Assembly: GCA_001829155.1 (NCBI GenBank)
Contig: MIAO01000125.1
Location: 1 to 33,003 of the forward strand
DNA length: 33,003 nucleotides
Direction of reading: 5' to 3'
Origin: Spirochaetes bacterium GWB1_36_13
GTDB lineage: Bacteria > Spirochaetota > GWB1-36-13
Of this stretch, positions 1-7,566 are shown one piece after another. Position numbers and translations under genes: made by a program. Positions within the stretch are counted from its first letter, which is position 1; the number at the start of each line of letters is the position of its first letter. Below the pieces are notes generated by a model that searched no databases, was not told the DNA's origin, and worked only from the letters and a program-made list of their open reading frames with translations.

Positions 1-123
1 GAAGAAAAAGCGGAAAATCTTAATCGGCGAATTCCGGCAAATTTAAATCGGTGCTGACAGCTGAAAACGGCGATAGAAAAAGTCATTGATTTTATCAAAT
101 CAGAACAAATCATCGATGTCAGG

Positions 124-417
124 ATGTTTGTCAATTGGTTTTCAAAAATGTTTGAAGAAAAAATCGAAGATGATGAAATAAGAAAAATTAAAAAAACCGA
201 GGAGGCAGGTCAAATGCTCACTGTTTTAGCCAGAAAAATCAGAAATGAAGGGAAAATAGAAGGAAAATTAGAAGGAATACGAGAAGGCGAGTATAAAAAA
301 GCGGTTAAGACTGCAAAAAAGCTTTTTCAGATTGGCTTAAGTCTCGATCAAATCAGCGACACAACTGAAATACCTCTCAACGAACTGAAAAACATTTTAA
401 ATCAAAAAGACTCTTGA
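124..417 (+). CDS. C-terminal part of an Rpn-like nuclease/transposase (PD-(D/E)XK family), 5' end off window or degenerate
   Basis: The visible protein (97 residues from the ATG at 124) looks like the tail of Rpn/PD-(D/E)XK family recombination-promoting nucleases. It has a charged helix with a run of EGK/EGI-type repeats (about residues 45-55), followed by a small helical end with a 'GLSLDQIS...TEIPLNELKNIL' pattern that resembles a helix-turn-helix. The frame is open upstream from 58, and the residues read there also look coding, but a TGA at 55-57 blocks it and no other frame is open across positions 1-57. Either the nuclease domain lies to the left behind a frameshift or stop, or this is a remnant. 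No nuclease catalytic motif is visible. The ATG at 124 has only a weak ribosome binding site. Family assignment rests on the tail alone and is moderate. Confidence 0.5.
   Translation: MFVNWFSKMFEEKIEDDEIRKIKKTEEAGQMLTVLARKIRNEGKIEGKLEGIREGEYKKAVKTAKKLFQIGLSLDQISDTTEIPLNELKNILNQKDS
214..417 (+). CDS. possible internally translated short Rpn C-terminal protein (RpnS-like)
   Basis: Inside the Rpn-like frame, an in-frame ATG at 214 is preceded by a strong Shine-Dalgarno sequence (GAGGAGG at about 199-205, roughly 8 bases upstream). It would give a 67-residue protein holding the EGK-repeat helix and the final helical domain. For the Rpn family it is established that C-terminal fragments are translated from internal starts and act as antitoxins to the full-length nuclease. 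That this happens here is inferred from the ribosome binding site alone. Because the upstream part looks broken, the short product may be all that is still made. Confidence 0.4.
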   Translation: MLTVLARKIRNEGKIEGKLEGIREGEYKKAVKTAKKLFQIGLSLDQISDTTEIPLNELKNILNQKDS

Positions 418-443
418 TTGGATTACCCAGCTATTCCTTATAA

Positions 444-467
444 AAGAGGAGCATAGCCGCCCCTCTT
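444..467. terminator. weak bidirectional hairpin between convergent genes
   Basis: AAGAGG (444-449) can pair with CCTCTT (462-467) across a 12-base loop. Read on the minus strand the stem is followed by TTTTAT, so it could end the hpf transcript. The stem is only six pairs, so the call is tentative. Confidence 0.35.
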
Positions 468-482
468 AAAAATAGAGTTCAT

Positions 483-1286
483 TTAATTCATACTGTGGTT
501 TGAACTGCTGATAAGACCTAAAGTATTGTCTCTTCGTTTGTATATGATAGTCAGCTGTTTGTGATCTTTGTCGTAAAAAACAAGGTATTTTTTGCTTTTT
601 TCAACCAGGGTTTTCACCGCTTCTTCGATAGACTTGTCTTCTACCTCAATATGCTTGCTGTTGTTCTGGCTTTTCACATTTTCTCCGTCCAGCATCAGCG
701 TTTCTTCGGTCCAACTGTCATTGATTTTCCGGACAACAATAAACTGATTATTTTCTTCCTTGATCATGACTGTTTTAACATAAGGAATCAGGGAGTCATT
801 CTCAAGCAGTTTTTTGTAATCTTCCATTGTAGAAATTTCAGATTTTTTATAAATATTAAATCTGAACTCGCTTTTTTTCAATTGAAGAACTGCTTCTTCG
901 TCAGACATAGGTTTAGGCTGGATCTCTCTGACTTTTGTAAAAACAAAATCAGGTCGATCGTCATGCTTTTCCTCTAAAACCAGGCTGACTCTTTCAGAGT
1001 TGAAATCATGGAGTTTTTCTTTGTATCTTCTGATTTGTTTTTCAACACGGTCCACCAGTCCGTCAATCGCCCCATACATATCCCCTGCTTTAAATTCAGA
1101 GTGAAAAATCTTCCCGTCAGATTTAATGTTTATTTCTATTTTCTGAAGGAGTTTCTCAACTTCCATAACAACATGGACATCGATCATGTGAGGAAAGAAG
1201 TATTTGACCCGTTCCATTTTTTTGTTCACATATGACTTTAAACCTTCGGTCATTGGAATATTTTTGCCTGTAATTGTTAAGTTCAT
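483..1286 (-). CDS. hpf: long-form ribosome hibernation promoting factor (HPF/RaiA family), enlarged C-terminus
   Basis: HPF binds the 30S decoding region and, in its long form, dimerises 70S ribosomes through a C-terminal domain. Residues 1-98 are the S30AE domain, starting 'MNLTITGKNI' and including 'AGDMYGAIDGLVDRVEKQIRRYK'. A linker leads to a C-terminal-domain-like start at about 115-147 ('KVREIQPKPMSDEEAVLQL'). An extra stretch of about 65 residues follows, then a second complete C-terminal-domain-like unit at about 211-259 ('EVEDKSIEEAVKTLVEKS' to 'YKRRDNTLGLI'). At 267 residues it is much longer than the usual 180-190. The ATG has an AAGGAGG six bases upstream. It lies directly downstream of rpoN, a widely conserved arrangement. 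A TTGACA box over the end of rpoN (1428-1433) hints at an additional own promoter, but its -10 is poor. Confidence 0.92.
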   Translation of the reverse strand: MNLTITGKNIPMTEGLKSYVNKKMERVKYFFPHMIDVHVVMEVEKLLQKIEINIKSDGKIFHSEFKAGDMYGAIDGLVDRVEKQIRRYKEKLHDFNSERVSLVLEEKHDDRPDFVFTKVREIQPKPMSDEEAVLQLKKSEFRFNIYKKSEISTMEDYKKLLENDSLIPYVKTVMIKEENNQFIVVRKINDSWTEETLMLDGENVKSQNNSKHIEVEDKSIEEAVKTLVEKSKKYLVFYDKDHKQLTIIYKRRDNTLGLISSSNHSMN

Positions 1287-1422
1287 AAGAGCCTCCTTGT
1301 AGTGTATTACAGAATCATTTTAACTCAATATCTGCCTTTTATTTTTATTTTTTTTAAAATGCAAAAACAGAGATAGAAAATTTAACAACACCTCCCTTAT
1401 TGATTCGTATTTTTTTTAAAAA

Positions 1423-2952
1423 TCACCTGTCAAATGACGATCGAATATTCAATTTTTTTCGATATTTTGAGATCGTCCTTCTGGAAATCTTGATACCCAT
1501 GTTATTCAGTATTTTACAAATTTTATCATCACTCAGTTTTTTATTGTGCCCTTCTTTTTCCACTATTTTTTTTATCATTTCCCCCACTTTTTTTGCAGAG
1601 ACATCTTCATTATTTCCATCAATATGATGAGAAAAAAGGTATTTTAAAGGAAAAATCCCATATGGCGTGGAAATGTATTTATTATTGACTATCCGGCTGA
1701 TCGTTGACTCATGAAGGTTTAAAGTTTCAGCCATTTCTTTGATTGTCAGAGGCTTGATAAACTCGCTTCCCCGGATAAAAAATTCTTTTTGAACATCTAA
1801 TAAAACCATGGTCAGATCGTAAAGAGTATTGTTTCTTCTTTTTAAGATATTAACAAAGTTTTTTGCCTCTTCGTATTTTATTTTCAATTCATTAATAGCA
1901 GGAGTAGCATCCACGCCCCTTTGTTTTCGAAGCAGAATCTTGTATTCCTGATTTAATTTCAATTGCGGAAGATAATCATCAAAAACCTTTACATTGACAG
2001 TCTGATCTTCTTGATTCACAGTAACAATAATATCAGGGATAATATAAGAAATGTTTTCCTGATTCAGTTCAAGATGCATGGTCGGATTCGGCACAACTGT
2101 CTCTTCTATTTTCTTTAAAATGTTTTCTATATCCTGAAGCCTGTAATTTAAATTCACTGCAATTTCTTTAATGATTTTTTTTCTTAATTTTTGAGCGTTG
2201 TATTGGATTTCTTTTAGCTTGTCCTTGCTCTTTGTTTTTTCTTTTTGAGTTTGAAAATCAGGTTCATACTTTTCAAACAAAGTAAAATATTCTTTTGCCA
2301 CTCTGTAAATATTTGTATTTTCTCCGTACAATTTTTCTATCTGAAGAAGAATAAATTCTTTTCCGTCTCTCGCACCTACTCCAGCCGGCTCAAGCTCTTG
2401 TATTTTTTTAAGAATTTCCTCTACTTTTTCCAAAGTCGTTTTTGTATATTCCGCTATATTTTCAGGAGTATTGGCAAGAATCCCGTATTCATTCACACAA
2501 GAAATAATCACATCCGCAATATATTCATCCTGTTCTGACAATTCAAGACTCCGCAACTGGCTTTTTAAAACATCATAAAGAGAATCTGTATGGGTGATTG
2601 TATTTTCAAGAAAACTCTGCTTAGAGTTCTCATCAGAGTCCCCGCCTGAACTTTTTCCGTAAGAATTATAGCTGTCTTCATAAATTGTTTCTTTATAGGC
2701 ATCAAAATCTTCTTCACGGGTAAATTCAGCTTTTCTTTCTGACTGCCGGGCATAGTTAATAAACTGTTCCAGTTCTTTATCCTGATTTCCCTCAGAAGTC
2801 ACTTCCAAAAAGGGATTGTCGTCCAGTCTTTTGTTTATTTCCTGCATCAGATCAATATTATTCAACAAGAGTATTTGTATGTTCTGTTGTAAAATAGGAG
2901 CTAAAAGCTGTTTCTGACTTTGTTCAAGTTTTTGAAATATCCCATGCGCCAT
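1423..2952 (-). CDS. rpoN: RNA polymerase sigma-54 factor RpoN
   Basis: Sigma-54 directs core polymerase to -24/-12 promoters and needs AAA+ activators to open them. Region I is at residues 1-50 and is Gln/Leu-rich ('LAPILQQNIQILLLNNIDL'). An acidic region follows, then the core-binding domain with 'ELEPAGVGARD'. The helix-turn-helix is at about 402-441 ('NLHESTISRIVNNKYISTPYG' region), and the RpoN box is at about 490-501 as 'SRRTISKYRKKL', a variant of the usual ARRTVAKYRE. At 509 residues the length is normal and the protein looks intact. The ATG is preceded by AAAGGTGA four bases upstream. hpf follows 136 bases downstream. I found no convincing TGGCAC-N5-TTGCA promoter in the window, so its local targets are unknown. 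Confidence 0.96.
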   Translation of the reverse strand: MAHGIFQKLEQSQKQLLAPILQQNIQILLLNNIDLMQEINKRLDDNPFLEVTSEGNQDKELEQFINYARQSERKAEFTREEDFDAYKETIYEDSYNSYGKSSGGDSDENSKQSFLENTITHTDSLYDVLKSQLRSLELSEQDEYIADVIISCVNEYGILANTPENIAEYTKTTLEKVEEILKKIQELEPAGVGARDGKEFILLQIEKLYGENTNIYRVAKEYFTLFEKYEPDFQTQKEKTKSKDKLKEIQYNAQKLRKKIIKEIAVNLNYRLQDIENILKKIEETVVPNPTMHLELNQENISYIIPDIIVTVNQEDQTVNVKVFDDYLPQLKLNQEYKILLRKQRGVDATPAINELKIKYEEAKNFVNILKRRNNTLYDLTMVLLDVQKEFFIRGSEFIKPLTIKEMAETLNLHESTISRIVNNKYISTPYGIFPLKYLFSHHIDGNNEDVSAKKVGEMIKKIVEKEGHNKKLSDDKICKILNNMGIKISRRTISKYRKKLNIRSSFDR

Positions 2953-2982
2953 TGGTTCACCTTTTTCATTGTCTCATAAATT

Positions 2983-3012
2983 TAAATAAAAGCTTATTTT
3001 AAAATTTGTCAA
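2983..3012 (-). promoter_or_regulatory. candidate sigma-70 promoter for rpoN
   Basis: On the minus strand a perfect TTGACA (3012-3007) is followed after 18 bases by TATTTA (2988-2983). The -35 is consensus and the -10 is weak (3 of 6). Predicted start is about 25 bases upstream of the rpoN ATG. Confidence 0.4.
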
Positions 3013-3077
3013 TCTTTTTTTTAAAAATGGCATAGTATTTGATATTTATCTAAAAAATGAATGATTTACTTGTTTTA

Positions 3078-3686
3078 TCAGTGATAGAGAAAAACAGAAA
3101 AGTCATTGTCTGCATAATCTGAATAGATTTGAAAATGATTTTTAAAATTTTTTTGTAAAAATTTTTCAACTTTATTTTCTTCATAATAGAATAAATTCTC
3201 ATCATGAATATAATGACAGCATTCTTTTAAAAGAGTGATTGCAACACCTGTTGTTGATTCGGACAAAGCTTTTAAAAAAAAATCGTAAAGAGTTTTCATA
3301 TTGTCTTTTTCTCTGACATTAAGCGCTCCATTACAGACAACAAAATCAAAGTTTGTTTTTATTTTTGTCTGAAAAAAATCCTGACAGATAAATGAAATCT
3401 TGGGATAACGCTTTTTCGCAACCTGGATAAATTCCGGCATAAGATCCATTCCCAGATAACCCGCCGGAACAATATTCTGCTTGACAAGAAAAGGGATCAG
3501 ATCTCCTGTGCCGCACCCGACATCGAGAATAGTTTTTCCTGACAGATCACCGATCCGCTGAATCGAAAAAAAACGCTTCTCCTGGCTCGTTTTTGAGTTC
3601 CAGTGAAGCGCTTTAATGTGATCAGGAGAGTATTTGTCAATGCTCTCCTGATAAAATTTCCTATGATTAAAATGATTATTTAACAA
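3078..3686 (-). CDS. class I SAM-dependent methyltransferase, substrate unknown
   Basis: The glycine-rich SAM-binding motif I is at residues 51-61 ('KTILDVGCGTG'), followed by an acidic loop ('GMDLMPEF') and motif-IV-like 'FDFVVCNGALNV'. At 202 residues it is a compact Rossmann-fold methyltransferase with no extra domain. No ATG lies near the N-terminus. The best start is a TTG at 3686, which overlaps the end of the upstream COG3014 gene by 11 bases, so the two are probably translationally coupled. The coupling suggests co-expression with the envelope lipoprotein set, but the substrate (small molecule, protein or lipid) cannot be told from the sequence. Confidence 0.8.
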   Translation of the reverse strand: MLNNHFNHRKFYQESIDKYSPDHIKALHWNSKTSQEKRFFSIQRIGDLSGKTILDVGCGTGDLIPFLVKQNIVPAGYLGMDLMPEFIQVAKKRYPKISFICQDFFQTKIKTNFDFVVCNGALNVREKDNMKTLYDFFLKALSESTTGVAITLLKECCHYIHDENLFYYEENKVEKFLQKNFKNHFQIYSDYADNDFSVFLYH

Positions 3687-4929
3687 CTCTGAAATGAGTT
3701 ACTCCAATCTGTTTTTCACCAATCGTTACTTCTTTTTGCGGAGACTCGCCTAAAACATTCCCATTATCACTTAAATATATCAGTTTGATCGTATGTTTTC
3801 CAGCTCCCAGCTTATACGCACGGAACATCTGAACCTGTGCAGGAAGAGTCACCCAGCTTCTTAAATCCGCTCTTTCAAGCGCTGAAGAAACTTTGCTTCC
3901 AAGAGAAATCAAGCTTCCAATTGCGCCAACCGTTCCGCCCTGTTCAGCCAGTTTGTTTCCTCCGGCTTGAGCCGCTGCTTTTACTGCTGCCCTTGCGATC
4001 AATGATTTCAGCATTTTCGGCTTGTTTTCTTCAAACTGTTTTAAAACAGTGTCTGCCATATTGTGAAGAAGCATGGTTTCGCCTGCTTCTTTTCCATCAA
4101 TCACAACTTTTGCTTTTTTTACATTGTATTGAACCGCTCTCATTTCAGCATAAACAATCTCAACTCTCACATTATTGACTTCAATCGGATCATGTTTTAC
4201 TTCAAACTTGATAGGAGATCTTCCAATATCAACAAAGACTACTAAATCAGAAAGATCAGTATCTTTTTTCACTCTTTCAAGATCCGCATCAATAAATTTT
4301 GCTAAATGAGGCGCTGTTTTTTTGATTTTTGTGTATTCAATTTTTGCATCCTGAAACTTCTGCTCATTTTCATAAATAATTCCTGAAATGTATCTTGCAA
4401 AAGGATTTTCAAGATAAAGAGTTTCTTCTCCTCCCGCTTCAATATACTGGTTGATCTTAACCATGGTTCTGTTTCTTTCGATTCTTGCATCGTTAAAACT
4501 TCCAGAAAGCCAGTATGTCAGTGCAAGATAAGGTGAAATCATCAGTTTTTCAAGAGGTTCTGCTTCATATTCTTTTGTGGTATCGTCTAAAAACAGAGCG
4601 CTTCCTTCTTCAGAAAGGGCAATGGTTCCTTCAATATCCAGAAATCTTTTTTCAGCAATCTGAAAATCTTTGATGGATTTGTCATAGACACCGGCATCCA
4701 TAGCCACTTTCGCCCGTTCTAAAAGAGCTACATAGACATCCTGAGGATAGTCTTTTTCAACTTCTTTTGCAAATGTATCGGCATAACCGAAAGCCTGAGC
4801 GAAATCCCCATTAATATAAGCGCCCAGTAAGGTTTGCTGATTATCGATATAAGTTTTGGATACTCTTTTTCCGCATCCGTAAATCAGCAGGATAGAAACA
4901 ATCAGAACAACTAATGTTTTTAAACGCAT
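3676..4929 (-). CDS. COG3014-type lipoprotein with TPR-like N-terminal part
   Basis: This is a 417-residue exported lipoprotein. It has a positively charged start, a hydrophobic stretch and a lipobox-like 'LLIYGC' with the acylated Cys at residue 19. Residues 30-215 are helical and TPR-like (tracking, filling and 'YLALTYWLSGSFNDARIERNR'-type repeats). The rest is beta-rich, with an Ala/Gly-rich segment near 310-345. The family is uncharacterised but often sits beside LpoB-like and LPP20 proteins, exactly as here. An AAAGGAG ribosome binding site precedes the ATG. The spacer to lpoB upstream holds a terminator-like hairpin, so expression may be lower than that of lpoB. A role in envelope or peptidoglycan assembly is inferred from context. 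Confidence 0.75.
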   Translation of the reverse strand: MRLKTLVVLIVSILLIYGCGKRVSKTYIDNQQTLLGAYINGDFAQAFGYADTFAKEVEKDYPQDVYVALLERAKVAMDAGVYDKSIKDFQIAEKRFLDIEGTIALSEEGSALFLDDTTKEYEAEPLEKLMISPYLALTYWLSGSFNDARIERNRTMVKINQYIEAGGEETLYLENPFARYISGIIYENEQKFQDAKIEYTKIKKTAPHLAKFIDADLERVKKDTDLSDLVVFVDIGRSPIKFEVKHDPIEVNNVRVEIVYAEMRAVQYNVKKAKVVIDGKEAGETMLLHNMADTVLKQFEENKPKMLKSLIARAAVKAAAQAGGNKLAEQGGTVGAIGSLISLGSKVSSALERADLRSWVTLPAQVQMFRAYKLGAGKHTIKLIYLSDNGNVLGESPQKEVTIGEKQIGVTHFRVVK

Positions 4930-4951
4930 TTTTTTCTCCTTTAGAAATAAA

Positions 4952-4979
4952 AAAAGCGGAGCTCAATGACTCCGCTTTT
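4952..4979. terminator. strong hairpin between the LpoB-like and COG3014 genes, terminator or attenuator
   Basis: A perfect 10-pair stem is formed by AAAAGCGGAG (4952-4961) and CTCCGCTTTT (4970-4979) with an 8-base loop. Read on the minus strand it is followed by TTTTTTATTT, a good U-tract. It lies downstream of lpoB and just before the ribosome binding site of the next gene, so it probably lowers readthrough within the cluster. Confidence 0.75.
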
Positions 4980-5000
4980 GTTTTTAAAATGATACTGCGA

Positions 5001-5603
5001 TTATCGGAAAGTGCCTTTTTCAGCCGCTCTTCCCATTTCATACTCATCAGTCCAGAGGATTTGAGTAGTTTCAAGATCAACTATTTGAAGAGTAATATTG
5101 TAAAAATTAATGTCTGTTTGAGCATCTTTTTTTCTGATATTAGAGATTCTTCCTCTTAAAATCAATTTTGCTCCGACAATTTTACCAACTTGAGCTGCTT
5201 TTGAGTTGTCAAACAGATCGCTTTGCTGCATAGACTGTTGTTTCAAAGCTTCATTCAATGCCTGGTCATCAATAAAAATACCAACCGCGTTGTTAATCAG
5301 TTTAGTTCTGATTTTTTCCATGATAACGCGGGTATTGATATGCTCATCAGAATCATTTGCCAATTCTTGTGAAAGCATCCATCTTGGTTTTTCCTGTCTG
5401 TATTTAGCAGAACCGATAAATTTAGCATCGCTGATAGAATCAATCATATATTTTGATACTTTTTGAAGATCGTCTGCTGACCAGTCTGCGTCAGTTACTG
5501 TTTCTCCAGCTGTTACCGATTTTACAGTTTTTCCTTTGCTGCAGGATACCCAGAAAAGAGAAGAAATCGCAACCAGTACAAAAACAAGTAGTGTTTTTTT
5601 CAT
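5001..5603 (-). CDS. lpoB: LpoB-like penicillin-binding protein activator lipoprotein
   Basis: LpoB family lipoproteins are anchored in the outer membrane and activate a bifunctional peptidoglycan synthase (PBP1B in E. coli). The protein is 200 residues with a signal peptide and lipobox ending at Cys 21 ('LFWVSC'). The family-typical opening 'TVTDADWSADDLQKVSKYMI' follows, then 'INTRVIMEKIRTKLIN' and the conserved 'GAKLILRGRISNI...' and 'LQIVDLETTQILWTDEYE' segments. Ribosome binding site GGAGG lies seven bases upstream. The neighbouring LPP20 and COG3014 genes are a recurring context for this family. A near-consensus promoter lies just upstream, so the gene can be transcribed separately from LPP20. 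The symbol reflects family membership, and the partner synthase is not in the window. Confidence 0.85.
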   Translation of the reverse strand: MKKTLLVFVLVAISSLFWVSCSKGKTVKSVTAGETVTDADWSADDLQKVSKYMIDSISDAKFIGSAKYRQEKPRWMLSQELANDSDEHINTRVIMEKIRTKLINNAVGIFIDDQALNEALKQQSMQQSDLFDNSKAAQVGKIVGAKLILRGRISNIRKKDAQTDINFYNITLQIVDLETTQILWTDEYEMGRAAEKGTFR

Positions 5604-5620
5604 TATTTGCCTCCAATTTT

Positions 5621-5650
5621 TTTATACATTTTTATTTAAAGCGGTGTCAA
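5621..5650 (-). promoter_or_regulatory. sigma-70 promoter for the LpoB-like gene
   Basis: On the minus strand a perfect TTGACA (5650-5645) and TATAAA (5626-5621) are separated by 18 bases. Both lie between the LPP20 stop codon and the lpoB start. The predicted transcript would begin about 12 bases before the ATG, right at the GGAGG, giving a very short leader. Confidence 0.55.
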
Positions 5651-5658
5651 TCAGACTA

Positions 5659-6678
5659 TTACATATAATCATCTGTTGAACTTTTCTCATCCCCGCCTAA
5701 AAACTTAGCTGTCAAATCCTGAATCAGCTTTCTAAAAGCATCTTCTTCAGGGTTGTTTTTTCTCATAGATGCGCCTTTTCCTGAAATAGTGACAGTAGAT
5801 GCAATTTCACCTGTAGTCAAGTCTATTTCTCGAATCGTCATATCTCCTAAAATACTGACTGAGTCATATCCGTTTGTTTTATCTTTTCTTAAATTGGTTG
5901 TTTTAATCACACAGATTAACGCTTTTTTTAAGTCTTTTCCCTTTGCTTTCAGAAAATCAACGGTTGCTCCGGTTGAAGCAAAAGCGTCTGCCGTAAAATT
6001 GATATTGACTGTTTTAACATTATAACCCATTGTTTTATAAAGATTTTCGATTTCACTCTTGATGGTATCAATTTCTTCAATTGATTTATCAGGAAAAACA
6101 GAAACAGCAAAAACGCCCATTGTATTTTTCTTTCTCTCTTCTCTTTCTTTTAAGATTCTTTCTCTTGATTTTTCAATTTCAGCTTTTGGAACTTTTGCCA
6201 AAACATAGAAAACTTCTCTTTCATTTCCGTCTTCTACTTCTTTTTTAGTAAACTGTTCCACTACTTCAAAATCTTCAATAATGGCATCGCCTTTTGCGTT
6301 AACTTTTTGATAAAGAGATGAGTTTTTCTTGATATCTTTCTCATTTTCTTCAGTAAATTTTTCCATCGTTGTATTCGAGCTTACACTGGCATTAACCATA
6401 TAAACGACTTGAGAAAAAACATCGCCCATAGCAGCTGTTTTTCCGCCTTGTTTACTTTTTCCAGAACCTACGCCTGCAAAAAAGAAAAATCCTTTTTCTT
6501 TTGGAGGGTTAAAAAACCACCCTGGTACTTCCCCGCCTTCACTTACTTTCTCAGTGTTTTTAGAAGCCTGTTTTTGAGCAGGAACATCTTGGGTTGTAGT
6601 AGGCTTAGTATCTTTGCCTCCACATGAAATAAGTGAAAACGAAAGCGTTAAAGCTAACAATAGAATGAGTTTTTTCAT
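5659..6678 (-). CDS. LPP20 family lipoprotein
   Basis: This is a 339-residue lipoprotein. The signal peptide and lipobox are 'FSLISC', with Cys at residue 19. A low-complexity linker leads to the LPP20 domain at about 50-185: 'PGWFFNPPKEKGFFFFAGVGSG', then 'AMGDVFSQVVYMVNASVSS' and 'REVFYVLAKVPKAEIE'. This pattern is typical of LPP20 proteins, which in other bacteria include outer-membrane antigens and flagellar-associated lipoproteins. The second half, from about 190, is an extra domain of unknown function ending in 'AFRKLIQDLTAKFLGG'. It is first in the lipoprotein set (LPP20, LpoB-like, COG3014), with a GGAGG-type site upstream of the ATG. No terminator follows it, so readthrough into lpoB is possible. 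Confidence 0.82.
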   Translation of the reverse strand: MKKLILLLALTLSFSLISCGGKDTKPTTTQDVPAQKQASKNTEKVSEGGEVPGWFFNPPKEKGFFFFAGVGSGKSKQGGKTAAMGDVFSQVVYMVNASVSSNTTMEKFTEENEKDIKKNSSLYQKVNAKGDAIIEDFEVVEQFTKKEVEDGNEREVFYVLAKVPKAEIEKSRERILKEREERKKNTMGVFAVSVFPDKSIEEIDTIKSEIENLYKTMGYNVKTVNINFTADAFASTGATVDFLKAKGKDLKKALICVIKTTNLRKDKTNGYDSVSILGDMTIREIDLTTGEIASTVTISGKGASMRKNNPEEDAFRKLIQDLTAKFLGGDEKSSTDDYM

Positions 6679-6767
6679 TGTTTCTCCTTCCTTTTTTGTA
6701 TTTTTTTAAGATAAAAGATAATATAAAAATAACACAATATTTTTTCACTCTAAAAAAAAAGTTTTAT

Positions 6768-7556
6768 TTATTCAAATTCATTGAAAAATATCGCTAATAT
6801 TAAACCAATCTCATCTTCTGAGATATCTATTTTTTCTGATTCCATTTTATTGGAAATAGCCTCTTTTTTCCATCCTGGATTTTGGTTTTTAAGCTGGATC
6901 ACTCTCTCGATTTTTTTTGTCTGAATTTGCTTCGGTCCGCTTAAAAAGCCCGTGTTATGAAGCATAAGAACACCGTTTCTTAGAAAAATAAACTCCTGCT
7001 TCATTTTTTCAAACTCCATCTGCTGGAGTTCTATTTTCGCTTTTAGGCTTTCAAGAGAGTTTTCTTCAAGATAGGCAACCGGATTTTCAATCGCATTCGA
7101 CATCTTTTTTAAAAGTTCTTTTTCTCCGATAAACTGACCCTTGATTTTAAAAAATACATTGTTCCGAACCATTCTGAAATCATAAGAAAGACTTGAGTTT
7201 AAATAAAAAACCATTCCAGACGGAACAAAAGAATGGATATCCGCATTATCCGCCACTAGTTTTGAAAGAATCAGATAAGCTTCCACGATTCCGTTATCTC
7301 TTACCAGAAAACGAAGGCTGGTAAAAGAAATTTTCTCAAACTTATAAAAAATATCTTTCATTTTTTTTATTTTACCAGCAGCTTCATTACTTACCGTTCC
7401 TTTTGAAACCAGTTCGAAATTATGCCCTTCATTGTCTTTCAGCAAAACAATATCTTTATCCTGACCAGAAACAGAAATCCCCGTGCCTTCCCACTGCGCA
7501 AAGGACAAAGAAGCGATTGCCGACACTATCATTATTAAAAAAATTATTTTTTTCAT
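6768..7556 (-). CDS. exported protein of unknown function, last gene of the cyclase unit
   Basis: I do not recognise this family. The ATG at 7556 is preferred over the one at 7562 because GGGAG lies six bases before it but abuts the earlier one. The protein then has 262 residues and opens with a clear signal peptide ('MKKIIFLIMIVSAIASLSFAQW') cleaved near residue 20, with no lipobox Cys. The middle is beta-rich, followed by a helical coiled stretch around 160-195 ('LKAKIELQQMEFEKMKQEF'). It starts immediately after the stop of the coiled-coil membrane gene, so it is co-translated with that gene and the cyclase. It probably acts in the periplasm or at the surface. Confidence 0.7.
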   Translation of the reverse strand: MKKIIFLIMIVSAIASLSFAQWEGTGISVSGQDKDIVLLKDNEGHNFELVSKGTVSNEAAGKIKKMKDIFYKFEKISFTSLRFLVRDNGIVEAYLILSKLVADNADIHSFVPSGMVFYLNSSLSYDFRMVRNNVFFKIKGQFIGEKELLKKMSNAIENPVAYLEENSLESLKAKIELQQMEFEKMKQEFIFLRNGVLMLHNTGFLSGPKQIQTKKIERVIQLKNQNPGWKKEAISNKMESEKIDISEDEIGLILAIFFNEFE

Positions 7557-7566
7557 TTTCATCTCC

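Noticed and set aside
1340-1400. SD-like AAGGGAGG on the minus strand between rpoN and hpf, suggesting a leader peptide
   Set aside because: The only nearby starts are GTG or TTG directly against the SD, with no ATG, and the frame is AT-rich without protein character.
3837-4178. Plus-strand frame opposite the COG3014 gene
   Set aside because: Low-complexity shadow of a well-supported lipoprotein gene; no start signals.
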